The notes: generated from the sequence alone by a model not told the origin. Shown: positions 47,470 through 59,224, counted from the first letter of the stretch. The stretch is 64,000 nucleotides of DNA from Monoplex corrugatus (GCA_030674185.1 CM060314.1:28405115-28469114), one strand, 5' to 3'. Program-made: numbers and translations.

Positions 47470-47875
47470 TTAATCCGTTGAATCCCGTACCATGTCCACC
47501 AGCACCCCGCAGTACCAACCATGCTAGCTAAAGCGAAAACTTGATCCTTCGACTCCCTCATCCTATCCACCAACTTCCTGCAAGAAACTTATGGATATGG
47601 TGAGAGTCAAAGATTGAAATTTTTGCAGTTGGTGGATAGAGTGCGGGAGGCAAAGGGTTAAGTTTTTGCAGTTGGTGGATAGGGTAAGGGAGTGAAAGGG
47701 TTAAGTTTTTGCAGTTATGGATAGGGTGAGGGAGTGAAAGGGTTAATTTTTTTGCAGTAATGGATAGGGTGAGGGAGTAAAAGGGTTAAATTTTTGCAGT
47801 TAGTGGATAGGGTGAGGGAGTACAAGGGTTAAGATTTTGCAGTTGGTGGATAGGGTTCGGGAGTCAAAGGATTAA
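47470..47875. mobile_element. TTAA fold-back element (family P) with its 43-bp arm repeated in tandem
   Basis: A normal start (TTAATCCGTTGAATCCCGTA, 70-bp arm, inner palindrome) is followed by six 43-bp right arms. TTAA starts lie at 47658, 47701, 47743, 47786 and 47829, with the last boundary at 47872 and a decayed first boundary (ATTGAA) near 47613. Each unit reads TTAAGTTTTTGCAGTTGGTG...GGGTGAGGGAGTCAAAGGG with substitutions; spacing 42-43 bp. Confidence 0.85.
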
Positions 47876-47999
47876 AGTTTAGTAAGATGTGGACGGCTGG
47901 CATTGAGTTTTGATTGAAGCACTGTTTTTAAAAAAAAAACCTTTTGTTTATTCATTTTTTGTTTCACAACAAACGGACATCTAACATGCAGTGTGGAAA

Positions 48000-48350
48000 C
48001 GAAGAGATTGAAGCATTGTTGATTAAAGCGCCGTAGGTTCGGTCTTCAATTGGGCCACAGTTGTTGATTTCGTAACCATTGTCTGGAGTTCAACCCCACC
48101 CGCTTAACATAAACACTGGTCTGTTCGCTGCCTCTCTTAACGCTTCGGTTACTCTGGTGGTGTCAGCTTAGTGTTGCGCAGGCCCTGTTCTACCCTGTCT
48201 CCCTTCCCCCATTTCATTGCGTGCCAACACACAGGGCTTCATGCATACTCAAGGGGTCCGTCAGATAACGAATTACTTGCAGGTTTCGGGTGGAGCACTT
48301 ATGAAATTGTCCGAGCGTGATGAATCTGTCTTGAACGAACTCCAAGCCCA
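48000..48350 (+). repeat. Dispersed repeat F, copy 7 (longest)
   Basis: Head TTGTCTGGAGTTCAACCCCACC, then CATAAACACTGGTCTGTTCG, CTGGTGGTGTCAGCTTAGTG, TTTCGGGTGGAGCACTTATG and CTTGAACGAACTCC. Useful for defining the family's 5' end. Confidence 0.75.
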
Positions 48351-49134
48351 TGTCTGATACAGAGCACATTTCCAACGCATCTTGGACGGTGACCAAAACG
48401 ACAGTCAGGGGAAATAAAGCAGGAGGTAAGCCGCTGAAGAAGGAGATTATCTCCCTTGCCAAGCAACTCCTAACCCCGCCACATGATGTCTAGCAAACAG
48501 ATAGAAAGGGAGAGAACCTCTAGATGACAGGGAACCACGAGAGACTGCAGTAGACAATGGTTGTAAGGCAGAGCGCTGGGACACATGCATACTCTGTCTT
48601 TCTGTCTATATCACTCTATCTGTTTCATCTTTCATTTTATCCTTCTATCTCTCTAACACATAATGTATTTCTTTTGGCAGGACCTGGCTGGTGTGCGTTG
48701 TGTGGCAATGTCCCAGGGTTAGTAATCTCCCTGCCTTGCTATTCGGCTCGTGAACGAGGTAATTGATGACTGGGTCTGAACGGGTCATGCAGCGCATGGA
48801 CAGCTCCCCCCACCTTTGGTTGACGTGGTGTGTCTGTGGTTGGGAGATGATCGGTTGATGGTGAGGCATTGTCGTTTAGGTGCCCATCCAGCACTCTATG
48901 ATGTGTCTTTTTAACATTCTGCCTCTCTTACACATACTCAGTAGGTATATGTGTATGTATGATTAGACTCAAACATCGGCTTGTTCAGACACAGCCGACG
49001 CTGTTCCACATTCAACTGAGTCTTCAGCTGAGCACATCCATTGTTTAATCAGATACAGACAGCGCTATTATGGTTAGACATTGTTAGTATATATTCATTT
49101 GTGCGCGAGTAATAATGTGAGTATTTTGATGTGT

Positions 49135-49272
49135 GTAAAATACTGGACGGATATGCTGAGGACAGAGAGGGTGGGAGATGTACTTGCAGCGGCAAGGGAT
49201 AGTTTCGTATGGAGGGCCATGATCGCCAACGCCATGCGGCAGGGTACTTGATGATGATGATGATGATGATGA
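49135..49272 (+). mobile_element. RTE/BovB-like LINE, 3'-terminal fragment
   Basis: TACTGGACGGATATGCTGAG, ATGATCGCCAACGCCATGCG, GGCAGGGTACTTGATGATGATG: the last about 130 bp of the coding end plus the (TGA)n tail, matching the ends at 30600 and 54604. Confidence 0.8.
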
Positions 49273-49934
49273 TATGTATGATATACTGGTGTGCTGGAAA
49301 GATCTTATTGAAAATTCTTCTTAAAATACGCATCTCACAGGTGGTAGTTTAGCGCTCCAGGATCAGAGTCCCTATCTGTATTATATATGTCAGGGTGGGG
49401 ATGAAAATGATACAAAATGAGCTTGGGATTTGTTTCATTAGGACTGGGGTATGTGGGGGGTGTTATAGCAGTGGGGCAAGTTGATACCTGACGATATTTG
49501 CTTCTTGGATTCTGGTTTCGATCTCTTTGTTGAGTTTTTTTCGTCTCCCGTCTTCTGTGGAAATACTGCCAAGATGTTTGAATTCACCCACTTGTTTGAG
49601 TTTCCTGCCATGATGTTGATGCTAAGGTTGCCCGAGTTCTGTTGACTTTCATCGTCAGCATGTTGTTTGCAGGGTGGGGGGGGGGGGGGGACTATTGGAG
49701 CCTTTGAGGATGATTTTGTATACAATGAAAAAGCGTAAATATCAAGATGAAATGGTGTATTACGGGAACAACAGGCTTGTCCCGAACCATGTTTTGAGAT
49801 GTGTTGACGTGAAGCAGAAAATAGATACACCAAAGGGTAATAAAGATGAACAATTCCACAGAATGGATCAGATCTTTTTTCTACATCTTATTAGAACTTT
49901 GCTTTTCTCTGCCTTTTTTCAGCCCTTATCTTGT

Positions 49935-50065
49935 CTTTATTCGTTTCTGTTCTGTCTGTCTGCCACTGTCAGTTTGTGTCTGTCTGTCTGCCACTGTCAG
50001 TCTGTGTCTGTTTGTCTGTCTGTCTGTCTGTATGTCTATCTGTCTGTCTGTCTGTCTGTCTCTTT
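49935..50065. repeat. (TCTG)n array
   Basis: TGTCTGTCTGTC interspersed with two copies of CTGTCTGCCACTGTCAGT. Confidence 0.95.
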
Positions 50066-50574
50066 TCTGCCACTTCTTCCATGTCGCGTTTTCTTGCAAC
50101 TTTTCCTGGCTTGTCTCTCCTAGTTTTGTTGCCACATCGACGTCACTTGAGTGGTATTGCGCCAATTCCGCTCTCCTCAGGTCTTCTACTACCCACCAAA
50201 ACCACAATCCTTCAGCCAGGATCCTAGTGCCAAGAAGTATGTAGGAGTCAGCTGTGTGGAGCCGCCATGTGGCCACCCACCAGACAAGACTCAGCACTGC
50301 CGCTGGGTTACTGTGATAAGAGGTCAGACATACCATTTTTTGGTGTTGGATCAGAACAAGATGGAATAGGTCAATTCTGACCAGTAATATAACCAGACAC
50401 ATAGCCGCCAGAAATACAGGGAACTTGTTGCCATGTCATGAGATTGCCTAAAAACTAGACCGTTAACTTTCGGAGAAAGTATGTTAAACCGTAAAATGAA
50501 TTGTTTGACATTTTCGATATTTTGTAAACGTGCTTCCCTTTCATATTAAAGAAAGTAAAAGAACGAAAGAAAGA

Positions 50575-50800
50575 AATAGCAAGCAAATGAAATAGCAAAA
50601 AATAGCAAAATAGCAAGCAAATATGCGCAAATAGCAAGCAATGAACAAGCAAAATAGCAAGCAAATGAAATAACAAACTAGCAAAATAGCAAGCAAATGG
50701 AATAACAAACTAGCAAAATAGCAAGCAAATGGAATAACAAACTAGCAAAATAGCAAGCAAATGAAATAACCAAACTAGCAAAATAGCAAACAAACAAAAC
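50575..50800. repeat. About 32-bp tandem repeat rich in AATAGCAAGCAAATG
   Basis: Units like CAAGCAAATGGAATAACAAA + CTAGCAAAATAG repeated four to five times, with shorter AAATAGCAAGC units before. Confidence 0.92.
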
Positions 50801-51824
50801 GCTATTTACTGGTAAAAAAGAAACAAATAGAGGGAGAGAAATGTTTGTCAGCAAGGAATGAAAAATATTTGAACATTTTTGTTTCGCTTTGTGTCCCTTT
50901 CTGTGTAAAGGGTGGTGTCAAAGAATTTGAATTTTGAAGCAAACAAAGAAAAACGCGCCATTCTGACATACTGGGTTTTGACAAATAAAACATACGAACG
51001 AACAAACAGACTCAACAAGCAAGAAGAAAAAAACCCCAGTCAAGTAAGAAACCTAGACAGTTTGATTTCTCTCCCTTCGCCCTACAGCCGCCCTTCCACA
51101 GAGCTCTAACCACTGGGAACATTACCATCAACACCAGCCCCCTTCCCCTCAATTTATCACTCACCTCTTCTCTCTCCAGAACCCAACTCCTTACACAAGG
51201 ATCCTAATCTTCTCCACTCACCACCCCTAACCAACCTCCACGACCTCTCCCAACCCCCCAACTCCACCCCCTCCCTTGCAAAACCATCTTTCTCCCTTAC
51301 CCCCCTGAAACCATCCTTCTCTGACGTTTGATCTCAGAACGAGGACCTGTGAGAGTAAGCTGGACTGTCTTGGACAGGACGACGGGCTGGCTATTGATGG
51401 CTGTGCAAGCCGGTGGGAGCGCTGGGAGCTGACGTCGATTTGAGAGAAATGATTGAAATTTGATCTGTGTTGTCAGTCGGGGCGGACACGCCGGGCGGAA
51501 GCGGGTCAGGTGATAAACGGGTCCGGGGGTGAGGGGGGAGGTGGGGTCAAACCTCCGGCTGTCCCCGTCGATGAAGATGAACTGGCCCCGGGGAGGAGGC
51601 CAACGGCGAAAATGGATACCCTTGTTTCCTCATCGCGCCATCGATTATGCTCCAGTTCGATTATTTATCAGGACCCTTGCAGATTTTCTCTCTCTTCTTG
51701 CTCTCCTGTGAGAGAACTAGTCTTGAGCAAGGCATACACGAGGATTTTTCTCTCGGCGACAGAAGAGGTTTCGTTCCTCCCCCTCCCCAACCAGATAAAT
51801 TCAGCAGAACTTTAGGTAATTTCA

Positions 51825-52050
51825 AAACAAACAAACAAACAAACAAACAAACAAACAAACAAACAAACAAACGAACCCCTGAAAAAACAAACAAGCAAAG
51901 CAACAACAAAAACAAACAAGCAAAGCAACAACAAAACAAACAAACAAGACAAACTAACAAACAAGCAAACAAAACCCCAAGCAAACAAAACAAAAAAACA
52001 ACAACAATCAAACAAGCAAACACACACACAAACAAACAAACAGTAGTAGT
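51825..52050. repeat. (AAAC)n and AACAAGCAAAG block
   Basis: Pure AAAC run at 51825-51872, then CAACAAAAACAAACAAGCAAAG duplicated, then further AAAC/ACAC. Confidence 0.95.
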
Positions 52051-52179
52051 AGCTTTATTTAACTCCGAGAGCTGCGAAAATAACTTTTTTACGAAAATGA
52101 ATGATATACTGAAAGCTTGTGCGGTAGACGAAAACATGCAGTTCTGTTCAAACATGTTTTTTCTAAACTGTTGTCTCAG

Positions 52180-52390
52180 TACTTAGAGCTCCTTAAGTCA
52201 CGGACAGAAAAGGACAACGACCACCTTTTGTCCAGAGCAGCAAGTGTTCCTGACAAGACTCCGTACCGGCCACCAGCCTCCAGCCACCGGCCACCGGCCA
52301 CCGGCTCAACATCATTATCAACCGCAAGTTCAAACTGGAACTATCACCTACCTGCCCCTGTGATCAAGACAACCAAACAGTTAACCCTTT
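52180..52390 (+). CDS. Weak candidate exon ending in a family P arm
   Basis: Acceptor TTTCTAAACTGTTGTCTCAG, then YLELLKSRTEKDNDHLLSRA, SVPDKTPYRPPASS and a low-complexity PPATG part. The frame's stop TGA (52388-52390 region) lies in the CCCTTTGACTCCC arm of a TTAA element. Not recognised; the repeated CACCGGCCACCGGC argues for caution. Confidence 0.2.
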
Positions 52391-52462
52391 GACTCCCACA
52401 CCCTATCCACCAACTGCAAAAACTTAACCATTTGACTCACTCACCCTATCCACCAGCTTTCC
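52381..52462. mobile_element. TTAA fold-back element (family P), half copy
   Basis: GTTAACCCTTTGACTCCCAC, 43-bp arm, inner AACTTAACCATTTGACTCAC, ending at CCAGCTTTCCAGGAAGCT, again the palindrome centre as in the 6.0-kb half copy. Confidence 0.7.
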
Positions 52463-53470
52463 AGGAAGCTCTCTTGAGACTGCGATTTAGCACCATCTGA
52501 AGCTTTTGTTTAGAGGACTGCAAGGTGCGTGATGTTGATAAAGTGGCAGGCAAAGATTCACAATAATACAAACTCTAAATCACGTACAACCAAACACACA
52601 ACTTAATAAGAAACACCACGAGGGTGCGGATGGGACCTCAACACCAATGCCTCGCCACTCTTGGGACACTCACTTCCCAAACTCCCGACGCCAATCGATA
52701 GCTATTCTTCAAGCAAAGGGGGGCTGTCCATGCGTTGCCTGACCCATTCGGACCCAGTCATCAGTTACCGTGTTTACAAGCCGAATGGCAAGGTGAGGAG
52801 ATGACAAATCCCGGGACATAGCCACACAACGCGCATCAACCAGGTCCAGCCCAGCCTCTGGACCAAGAGAGAATGAATGACCTTTCTCTCGCCCCACTTT
52901 GGTCTTCATCTGTCTTTCAGCTGCCAGCCCTGCCATCAGCTCGCATAGCTGTCAGCACCTATCCCCCTACTACAGTCTCGACACGTAGCACTCGGAAGCT
53001 TCGAATGCTGTCTTATTTCAACCATAGGGGTTGTTTGAACGGCCGCAAAAGTAGCCAGGCATGATGCTCCAGACACTGCCCATTTTGCTGTTCAACAGGT
53101 CTGACATGCCCCGAACGGGATCCGGCCAAGCACGGAAATGAAGCACGTGAAACTCAAGCTGTTAAAGAGCTGACCACACTCCACAGATTTAGTCCATAAC
53201 ATCATCCAGCCACATCCAAACATGATTAAGTTTTCGATGAAAGATACGAACTTTGACAGTGATTTATTGTAATAATACTAAGCCGACAGATGGACCATCG
53301 CTGCAGCTGTTGTAAACGTAAAATTACTATGGTCGAAAAGGGTGATGAATCAATTGAAGTTGGCAGCTACCGAAATCAAATTTGACGGCGAGACAATCTG
53401 TCAATGAAAAATTGGGCTCATCTGTTTATATATCTGTTTGCCCAAAAGGAAGAATAATTCAATATTGTCT
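52463..53470. other. Sequence of unknown nature, no supported gene
   Basis: Moderate GC in 52600-53060 with a 75-codon minus frame (52709-52936) that I could not assign. The remainder is AT-rich. Confidence 0.4.
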
Positions 53471-53478
53471 TTGCATTT

Positions 53479-53612
53479 TTGACACATGAAAATATTTTTT
53501 CAGCAGTTTCAATTTCAGTTTTGGTTTCTCAAGATGACGTCTGTGTTGACACATGAAAATATTTTTTCAGCAGTTTCAATTTCAGTTTTGGTTTCTCAAG
53601 ATGTCGTCTGTG
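53479..53612. repeat. 67-bp tandem duplication at the end of repeat G
   Basis: TTGACACATGAAAATATTTT at 53479 and 53546; both run through CAGTTTCAATTTCAGTTTTGG to AAGATG.CGTCTGTG almost unchanged. Confidence 0.93.
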
Positions 53613-53735
53613 CGCTCGGAATGAATTCCAGAAGCACTAACGTCACAGGTGCAATGTGATGGTGATCATGGCACAAGTCTTACGCGTGTACATCAACCCA
53701 AGAGCTGGCCAGGTCCTGATGTCCTACCTAGCCTA
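53500..53735 (-). repeat. Dispersed repeat G, copy 3
   Basis: TTTCAATTTCAGTTTTGGTT, GTCGTCTGTGCGCTCGGAAT, GATCATGGCACAAGTCTTA, AGAGCTGGCCAGGTCCTGAT. Its tail is involved in the 67-bp duplication. Confidence 0.75.
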
Positions 53736-53819
53736 TATTTTACCTAGCTTACAATTTTTTGTATATCGTATACTAGTATTGTATCAGTTGCTCAGCATGG
53801 GACTGACAGCTTTTAAACA

Positions 53820-54040
53820 GATTCAGTCTGTCGATATCAGGAGTTCAGAGTGTGGAACTTATCCAGATCTGCTAGTAATTACCGGGCAACTTGCCAGCAC
53901 ACATTCTGCAATGGGGAAGGGGGAAAGGTAGGGAGGGACCTATGGAACAGTAAGCTGACACCACTACAATGATTGAAGGATTGAGATGGGCAGCGAACAG
54001 GCCAGTTCTTATGGATACCTCTATGAAGACAAGGCGATCT
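53820..54040 (-). repeat. Dispersed repeat F, copy 8
   Basis: Reverse copy with CAGATCTGCTAGTAATTACC, GGGACCTATGGAACAGTAAG and GAGATGGGCAGCGAACAGGCC. Immediately left of a family P element. Confidence 0.65.
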
Positions 54041-54073
54041 ACAAGAACAGACGAAGTATGAACCAAAAATCTT

Positions 54074-54236
54074 TTAATCCTTTGACTCCCGCACCATGTC
54101 CACCAACTGCAAAAACTTGACCCTTTGACTCCCTCGCCCGATCCACCAGCTTCCTGCACGGCCAAGGTTTTTGATTTGCCAGCGTGGTTGATAATACAGG
54201 ATGCTGGTGGAAAGGGTGCGGGAGCCAAAGAGTTAA
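54074..54236. mobile_element. TTAA fold-back element (family P), reverse orientation
   Basis: TTAATCCTTTGACTCCCGCA left, 43-bp arm to AACTTGACCCTTTGACTCCC, long arm with TTTGATTTGCCAGCGTGG right, ending CAAAGAGTTAA. The right half of the inner palindrome is deleted. Confidence 0.75.
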
Positions 54237-54547
54237 ATGTTAGGACTCCTTGACCAGCGCGTAAAAGATGTCAACGTGTAGTCTGAAATTACAAATTTTC
54301 TCAAATTGTGGGGTTATTTATCTTCTGAACATTTGAGCATGCTATGGTAAGAGCTGTCAGGTGAGCTTTTTTTTTCTGTCAGACTGTTAGAAATTCTTTT
54401 TACTTAAATAAATGTTAAACCTTCATTCCATTGGATATTTGTTTATTTGCTATTATCCTCCACGCCCCACTTTGGGTTAAACACTCTTTTGAGTATTGAC
54501 CATTGATGTGAATAACTGAAGTGCTTTTTATTGCAGCTGACATCGAC

Positions 54548-54603
54548 ATAAAACAAACAAACAAACAAACAAACAAACAAACAAACAAACAAACAAACAA
54601 ACA
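54548..54603. repeat. (AAAC)n array at the 3' end of a LINE
   Basis: Fourteen AAAC units (GTTT on the LINE strand) follow the terminal GATGATGATG of the minus-strand LINE. Confidence 0.95.
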
Positions 54604-54614
54604 CATCATCATCC

Positions 54615-55208
54615 TCAGGTGCCTTGCCGCATGGCGTTGGCGATCATGGGCTTCCATCTGTCTCCATCTCTTGTTGCATCAAGCATCTCTTCCACTCTCC
54701 TTGTCTTCAGCCACTCCGTAAGTCCGTCTAGTATCTTCTCCCTGGGTCTACCTGGTGCTCTCTTTCCCTCCAGCTTTCCCGTTGTGACCAGGTGCTCCAA
54801 TTCCCCTTTCCTCATAAAATGTCCTATAAATGTTGCCTGTCTTTTCCTAATCTTCCTTATGAATGATCTACTTGTGTCTGCCTCCATCAAGACTGTCTCG
54901 TTTGTTTTCTTTGCTGTCCATGGAACTCTCAACATTCTTCTTAAAAACCACATCTCGGCTGCCTCAATCTTGTTCTGGCTTTGCTTGTTGACTGTCCATG
55001 CCTCACAACCGTACAACAGTATTGGTTCTATATAACATTCAAGAACTGTCTTCTTGATGTTAATTGATAGGCATTTGTTGGTGAGAATGCTTTTCATCTT
55101 CTTGAATGCTGTTTTGGCTTGGCCGATTCTGCTGGCTATTTCTGATGTGCATCTGCCGTCTGGTGAAATGATCGTTCCCAGGTATTTAAACTTATCAACC
55201 TGTCTCAA
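54615..55208 (-). pseudogene. RTE/BovB-like LINE, RT thumb and C-terminal domain
   Basis: 197 codons with KFKYLGTIISPDGRCTSEIA, a YGCEAWTVNKQ box (common to RTE and other EEP LINEs), FLRRMLRVPWTAKKTNETVL and the complete C-terminus. Gives the undeleted version of the region missing six residues in the plus-strand copy. Confidence 0.85.
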
Positions 55209-55329
55209 GGTCGTGCCGTTTGCTGTTATTTTGCTAGAGGGGATTTCATGTTTTTACTGATCACCATGACTTCAGTCTTCCTGCTGTTTAGTTCCAAGCA
55301 CTTACCTTTGCTTTCTGTTTCTAGTATAT

Positions 55330-56045
55330 TCACAAGGTTTGTAGGTCCCTTTCATTTTCTGCAATTAGCACGGTGTCATCGGCGTATCGAATGTTGTTTA
55401 TCATTTTCCCTCCAACCTTTAATCCTGGTTCTTCCTCTAGGTTTCTCATGATGTTTTCGCTGTAAAGTGAAAACAGATCTGGTGGCAAAACACAACCGTG
55501 TCTGACTCCTCTTTTGATGTTTTGGAAAGAGCTTATATCGTTTTCTATTCTCATTGCCGCTGTTTGTTCCCGATACATATTTCTGATTATTCGTAGATCT
55601 TTTCCATCAATAGTGAGTTTTTCTAGTTGGTTGATCAATTCTTCATGTCTTACCCGATCGAAAGTCTTGGTATAATCAACAAAGCATAATATATACATGT
55701 AAATCCTTATTCATCTCGATTGACCTCTATATGATAGTTCTTAGGATGTACATGGCATTAATAGTTCCTTTCCCTTCCACAAACCCACACTGTTCTTCTG
55801 CTATTTCTCTTTTGATTCTATTCCTTGTCCTCATCATGATTATTCTTAATAGGATTTTTGTTACATGACTCATCAAACTGATTGTGCGATGGAGTTCGCA
55901 TTCTATAGCCCGTGTCTTCTTTGAAAGTGCAATGAAAATTGATTTTGACATGTCTTTGGGGATTTTTCCAATGTCGTAACTTTCATTTAGGAGGACTGTT
56001 ATTTTTTCAATACCAAATTCGTCCAGGGATTCAATCATCTCTGTA
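55330..56045 (-). pseudogene. RTE/BovB-like LINE, RT palm and fingers (two frames)
   Basis: Two overlapping-frame pieces: 56045-55727 (fingers; FGIEKITVLLNESYD, SHVTKILLRIIMMRTRNRIK) and 55698-55330 (palm; motifs A, B, C). In motif B the usual RQGCVLSP reads RHGCVLPP, substitutions that would likely impair activity. Confidence 0.82.
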
Positions 56046-56774
56046 GTAAACACAAAAACAACAAAAAGCAGAAACACAAACACGAAAACAAAAACTATAA
56101 ACAATGAAAACAAAAACAAAAACAACAAAACAAGTACAACAAAACAAAAACAACAAAACAAAAGCAAACATTAAATTGGTCAAGCCACTCTTACTATCTA
56201 ATATTTATACGAAAATGATATAAGAAAATTCAGATTTTGTAATTCTCGATAACACTGTGACCTTAGAGAAACTTCGGATAAAAGCTTGACATGAAGCGAG
56301 GACAATGCCAGAGTGTCACAACAGTGACAACAGAATTTCACCAAATGTCAGAAGTTGCGTAGAATGTGCTGTCTACACCATTTCATGAAAAATGCTGATT
56401 TTAGGCATCGTTGGTCTATGTTGACCTTGACTTCTTGTCTTCCCAAACTATGCATTCGCGACTACTTTACCGTCAACACAGATGATTAAGTAAAGATCCA
56501 TCTAGAAAAAAAATTATCCATACTTGTTTGTCACAAAGACAGACTGAGGGACACACATTACACACACAAACACATCTACGTACACACATGTGAGCGCACG
56601 CACACACACAGACGCACACACGAAACACTGTCTCCATCGACAATAAACCACATGCACAAATACACTCCATAGACAATATACAATCTCCTTTCTTAAATTA
56701 AGGATTGGTGGTTGGGAAAAAAAACTAACCACTTTTTCAGATTCATTATTTTAGCGGTCGAATAGATTTTGCAG

Positions 56775-57360
56775 CCCCCCCCCCCCCCCCCTGTGGAGCT
56801 GCTGGGGCTCTTTTAGTATAAATAGTATCTCCACCTTCTGGAACTTCTGTGCTAGAAATTTCCTCTTTTCTGTCATTCTCTTTGTTTCTTTCTTCCTCCT
56901 TTGCTTTCTGTCATTTCTTCCTATCATTTTCTGCCTTGCTGTTCCATTCACCTGTATGTGTTTGATAAAGTCTTACGTACTTTCTCTTAGGATTGATAAT
57001 TAAGTACACATATTAAGTGCATTTTTGGCTCAAGGGAAGTGAAATATGCGGAAGCAATTTTAGGTAACTTATGTCCTTTTTATATATGTTTTAGTGTCCT
57101 TATTTATGTTTAAATTTGTATTCAGGTATGTTTTTTTTAAATCCCCTGTACGATCAATCGGACGGAGTGGTCAACGCCAGAGGCATCTGCTTAGATTATG
57201 TGCGCGAGTGCATTTCCTTTTTTTTTTTTCCTGTTGGAAGTATTGTATATGGTTTGAGACGGTTGTGGTCTTGATGTGGCTCTGCGCAGTCGGCTTGGCT
57301 TTAAACAAAACAAAACAAAACAAAACAAAACAAAACAAAACAAAAAAACAAAACAAAACA
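56775..57360 (+). mobile_element. SINE-like retroposon family B, copy 5
   Basis: Starts at a C-run followed by CTGTGGAGCTGCTGGGGCTC, then GTATAAATAGTATCTCCACC, CATTAAGTGCATTTTTGGC-type middle, GCTTGGCTTTAAAC and an (AAAAC)n tail (57305-57360). Target-site duplication not clear because of the C-run and tail. Confidence 0.75.
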
Positions 57361-57469
57361 GACAAAACAAGTATTTGAAGCTGCTTCATCATTGTTCAGA
57401 AAAAACCCAAAATAACAAAACAAAACAAAAAAACCCAAAACAAAACAAAGCAACAAAGCAACAAAGCAA

Positions 57470-57640
57470 CAAACCAACCAACCAACCAACCAACAAACCA
57501 ACCAGCCAGCCAACAAACAAGCAACCAACCAACCAACCAACCAACCACCCAACCACCCAACAAACCAACCAGCCAGCAACAAACAAGCCAACCAACCAAC
57601 CAACCAACCAACAAACCAACAAACAAACAAACCAACAACA
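57470..57640. repeat. (CCAA)n / (AAAC)n array
   Basis: CAACAAAGCAACAAAG grading into AACCAACCAACC with CCAGCC and CACC variants. Confidence 0.95.
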
Positions 57641-57827
57641 ACCCAAAGAATCATTTGACTCACGTTCTGCTGCCTTCACTTGATTCTCCAATTCTTACAA
57701 GTTTGCCGAGTTGTGTCCCTTGATTCTTTTATGTTCAAAACGGCTGACTTGGAGAAAAAAGGGGTGGGAAAGCAACAGGGTGGTCGTTTTCTCATATGTT
57801 TTTGTGCCCCCTCTCCTCAGTAGTGCT

Positions 57828-57900
<73 letters not shown>

Positions 57901-58008
57901 ATTAACCGGTCTGAATTATTTGCATTTTCTTTTTCTTTTTGCCTTTGAGTGGTCGTTTGTTTTGCTGAGAAAAACATCGATATTCATGTTTGCTTTGTGC
58001 ATGCGTGT

Positions 58009-58076
<68 letters not shown>

Positions 58077-58440
58077 CGTGTGCGTGTGCGCACGCGTGTA
58101 TATATGCATGTATATGAATTGTATGTTTTTAGTGTTTGAGAGAGACAGACAGACAGACAGAAAGACAGAGAGAGACAGAGACACAGGCAGACAGAGCGAC
58201 AATGAGAGATAAATAGAGAGAGAGACAGAGAGAGAGAGAGAGTGATAAAGAGAAAGACAGAGACAGACAGAGTGACAGAGAGAGAGAGAGAGACAGATAC
58301 ATAGGGACAGATAAAGAGAGACAGAGAGAGACGGATAAAGAGAGATAGACAGACATAACAGTTAAAAGAGACAGACAGATTAAACAGATAAAGAGAGACA
58401 GACAGACAGAGACAGATAAAGAGAGACAGACAGAAAAAGA
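57828..58440. repeat. (TC)n, (GT)n and (GA/GACA)n microsatellite cluster
   Basis: TC run 57830-57896, GT run 58007-58076, then a 300-bp imperfect GAGACAGA/GATAAAGAGA purine tract 58138-58440. Open frames here are spurious. Confidence 0.95.
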
Positions 58441-58479
58441 ATGAGGGATGAATATAAGAACAAATCATTATTCATAAGG

Positions 58480-58720
58480 GCAATAGATTCTGGAATTTGG
58501 AGGTTGTTCTAGAGGGATTCATCGTGCTCATAGAATTCCATATGCGCTTCATCCAGATCTACCAATAATAATCCGGCAGCCTCCTTAAGTTTGTGCAAAA
58601 CCCTATGCCCTGGCCAGACGATCTTTACGTGGGGAATGTGAAAGGGTGTGTGAAGAACTTACACTTCGAGCATTGAGATGGGCAGCAAACAAAGCCGACT
58701 TGTAGAATTCATGGGTTACC
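58480..58720 (-). repeat. Dispersed repeat F, copy 9
   Basis: Reverse copy with GGTTGTTCTAGAGGGATTCATC, ATTCCATATGCGCTTCATCC, CCAGATCTACCAATAATAATC and TTGAGATGGGCAGCAAACAA. Confidence 0.7.
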
Positions 58721-58870
58721 TGCTAGAATGGTCTGTTTTTCCTTCCTTACTTCTTTCGTGATTCACCAGGCTGCCAGGCAGCCCCCGAGTATATAGAATA
58801 AGGAAATAGCATCAAAACAGCAAAAGAAAGCAAAAACTAAAAATACCAGCAACATAAGAAAAAGAAAGTA

Positions 58871-59224
58871 ATGTACAATATTGAAAAAATACAAACTCTT
58901 CGTGACAGGCTTGACAGGACACCCTGTCAACCATGCCCACCTGAGCCTTCCTTCTCTGGCACACCTCTTACTACTTTTACCCCAGTCTCACAAGAAGAAA
59001 TTCTCAACACAATCAGATCCATGTCGTTCAAAACCTGCGAACTGGATCCTCTTCCAGGTTCTCTCTACTCTGACTGTCTCCCTACTCTCCTCCCATTCAT
59101 CACTGACATCATCAACACTTCTCTTCAAACTGGAACTGTCCCAGATTCTTTCAAGTCTGCTATTGTTCACCCTCTCCTCAAGAAATACAATTTAGACCCA
59201 AATGAACTGAAAAATTACCGGCCT
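58871..59224 (+). mobile_element. L2/CR1-group LINE, RT N-terminal fragment
   Basis: Reads SQEEILNTIRSMSFKTCELD, PLPGSLYSDCLPTLLPFITD, then TSLQTGTVPDSFKSAIVHPL, LKKYNLDPNELKNYRP, the fingers region of L2/CR1-type RTs (usually continuing VSNLPFLSK). The match stops abruptly after KNYRP at 59224/59225, where unrelated LINE sequence begins on the opposite strand. Confidence 0.83.

Larger units (their letters stand above)
54604..56048 (-). mobile_element. RTE/BovB-like LINE, 5'-truncated second copy
   Basis: Minus-strand copy of the family at 27.25-30.6 kb. From the 5' break (about 56048, just inside TTEMIESLDEFG) it carries RT fingers, CGFVEGKGTINAMY, motif A (CFVDYTKTFDRV), motif B (RGVRHGCVLPPDLF), intact motif C (RYADDTVLIA), thumb, and a C-terminus reading IRKRQATFIGHFMRKGELEH, EGKRAPGRPREK, ending MRQGT and a stop at 54615-54617. 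Frame breaks near 55240-55330 and 55700-55730. The A/ACAA-rich sequence at 56049-56165 lies outside. Confidence 0.87.

Noticed and set aside
50180..50322. Candidate exon reading FYYPPKPQSFSQDPS between CTCTCCTCAG and AGAG|GTCAGA
   Set aside because: Part of it resembles the non-coding sequence at about 22040-22110 (CCACCAAACCCAAGTTCATTCAG), so it is more likely a dispersed repeat; no partner exon found.
51340..51700. GC-rich first exon / CpG island
   Set aside because: Composition is suggestive, but no conserved peptide, start context or downstream exon could be tied to it.
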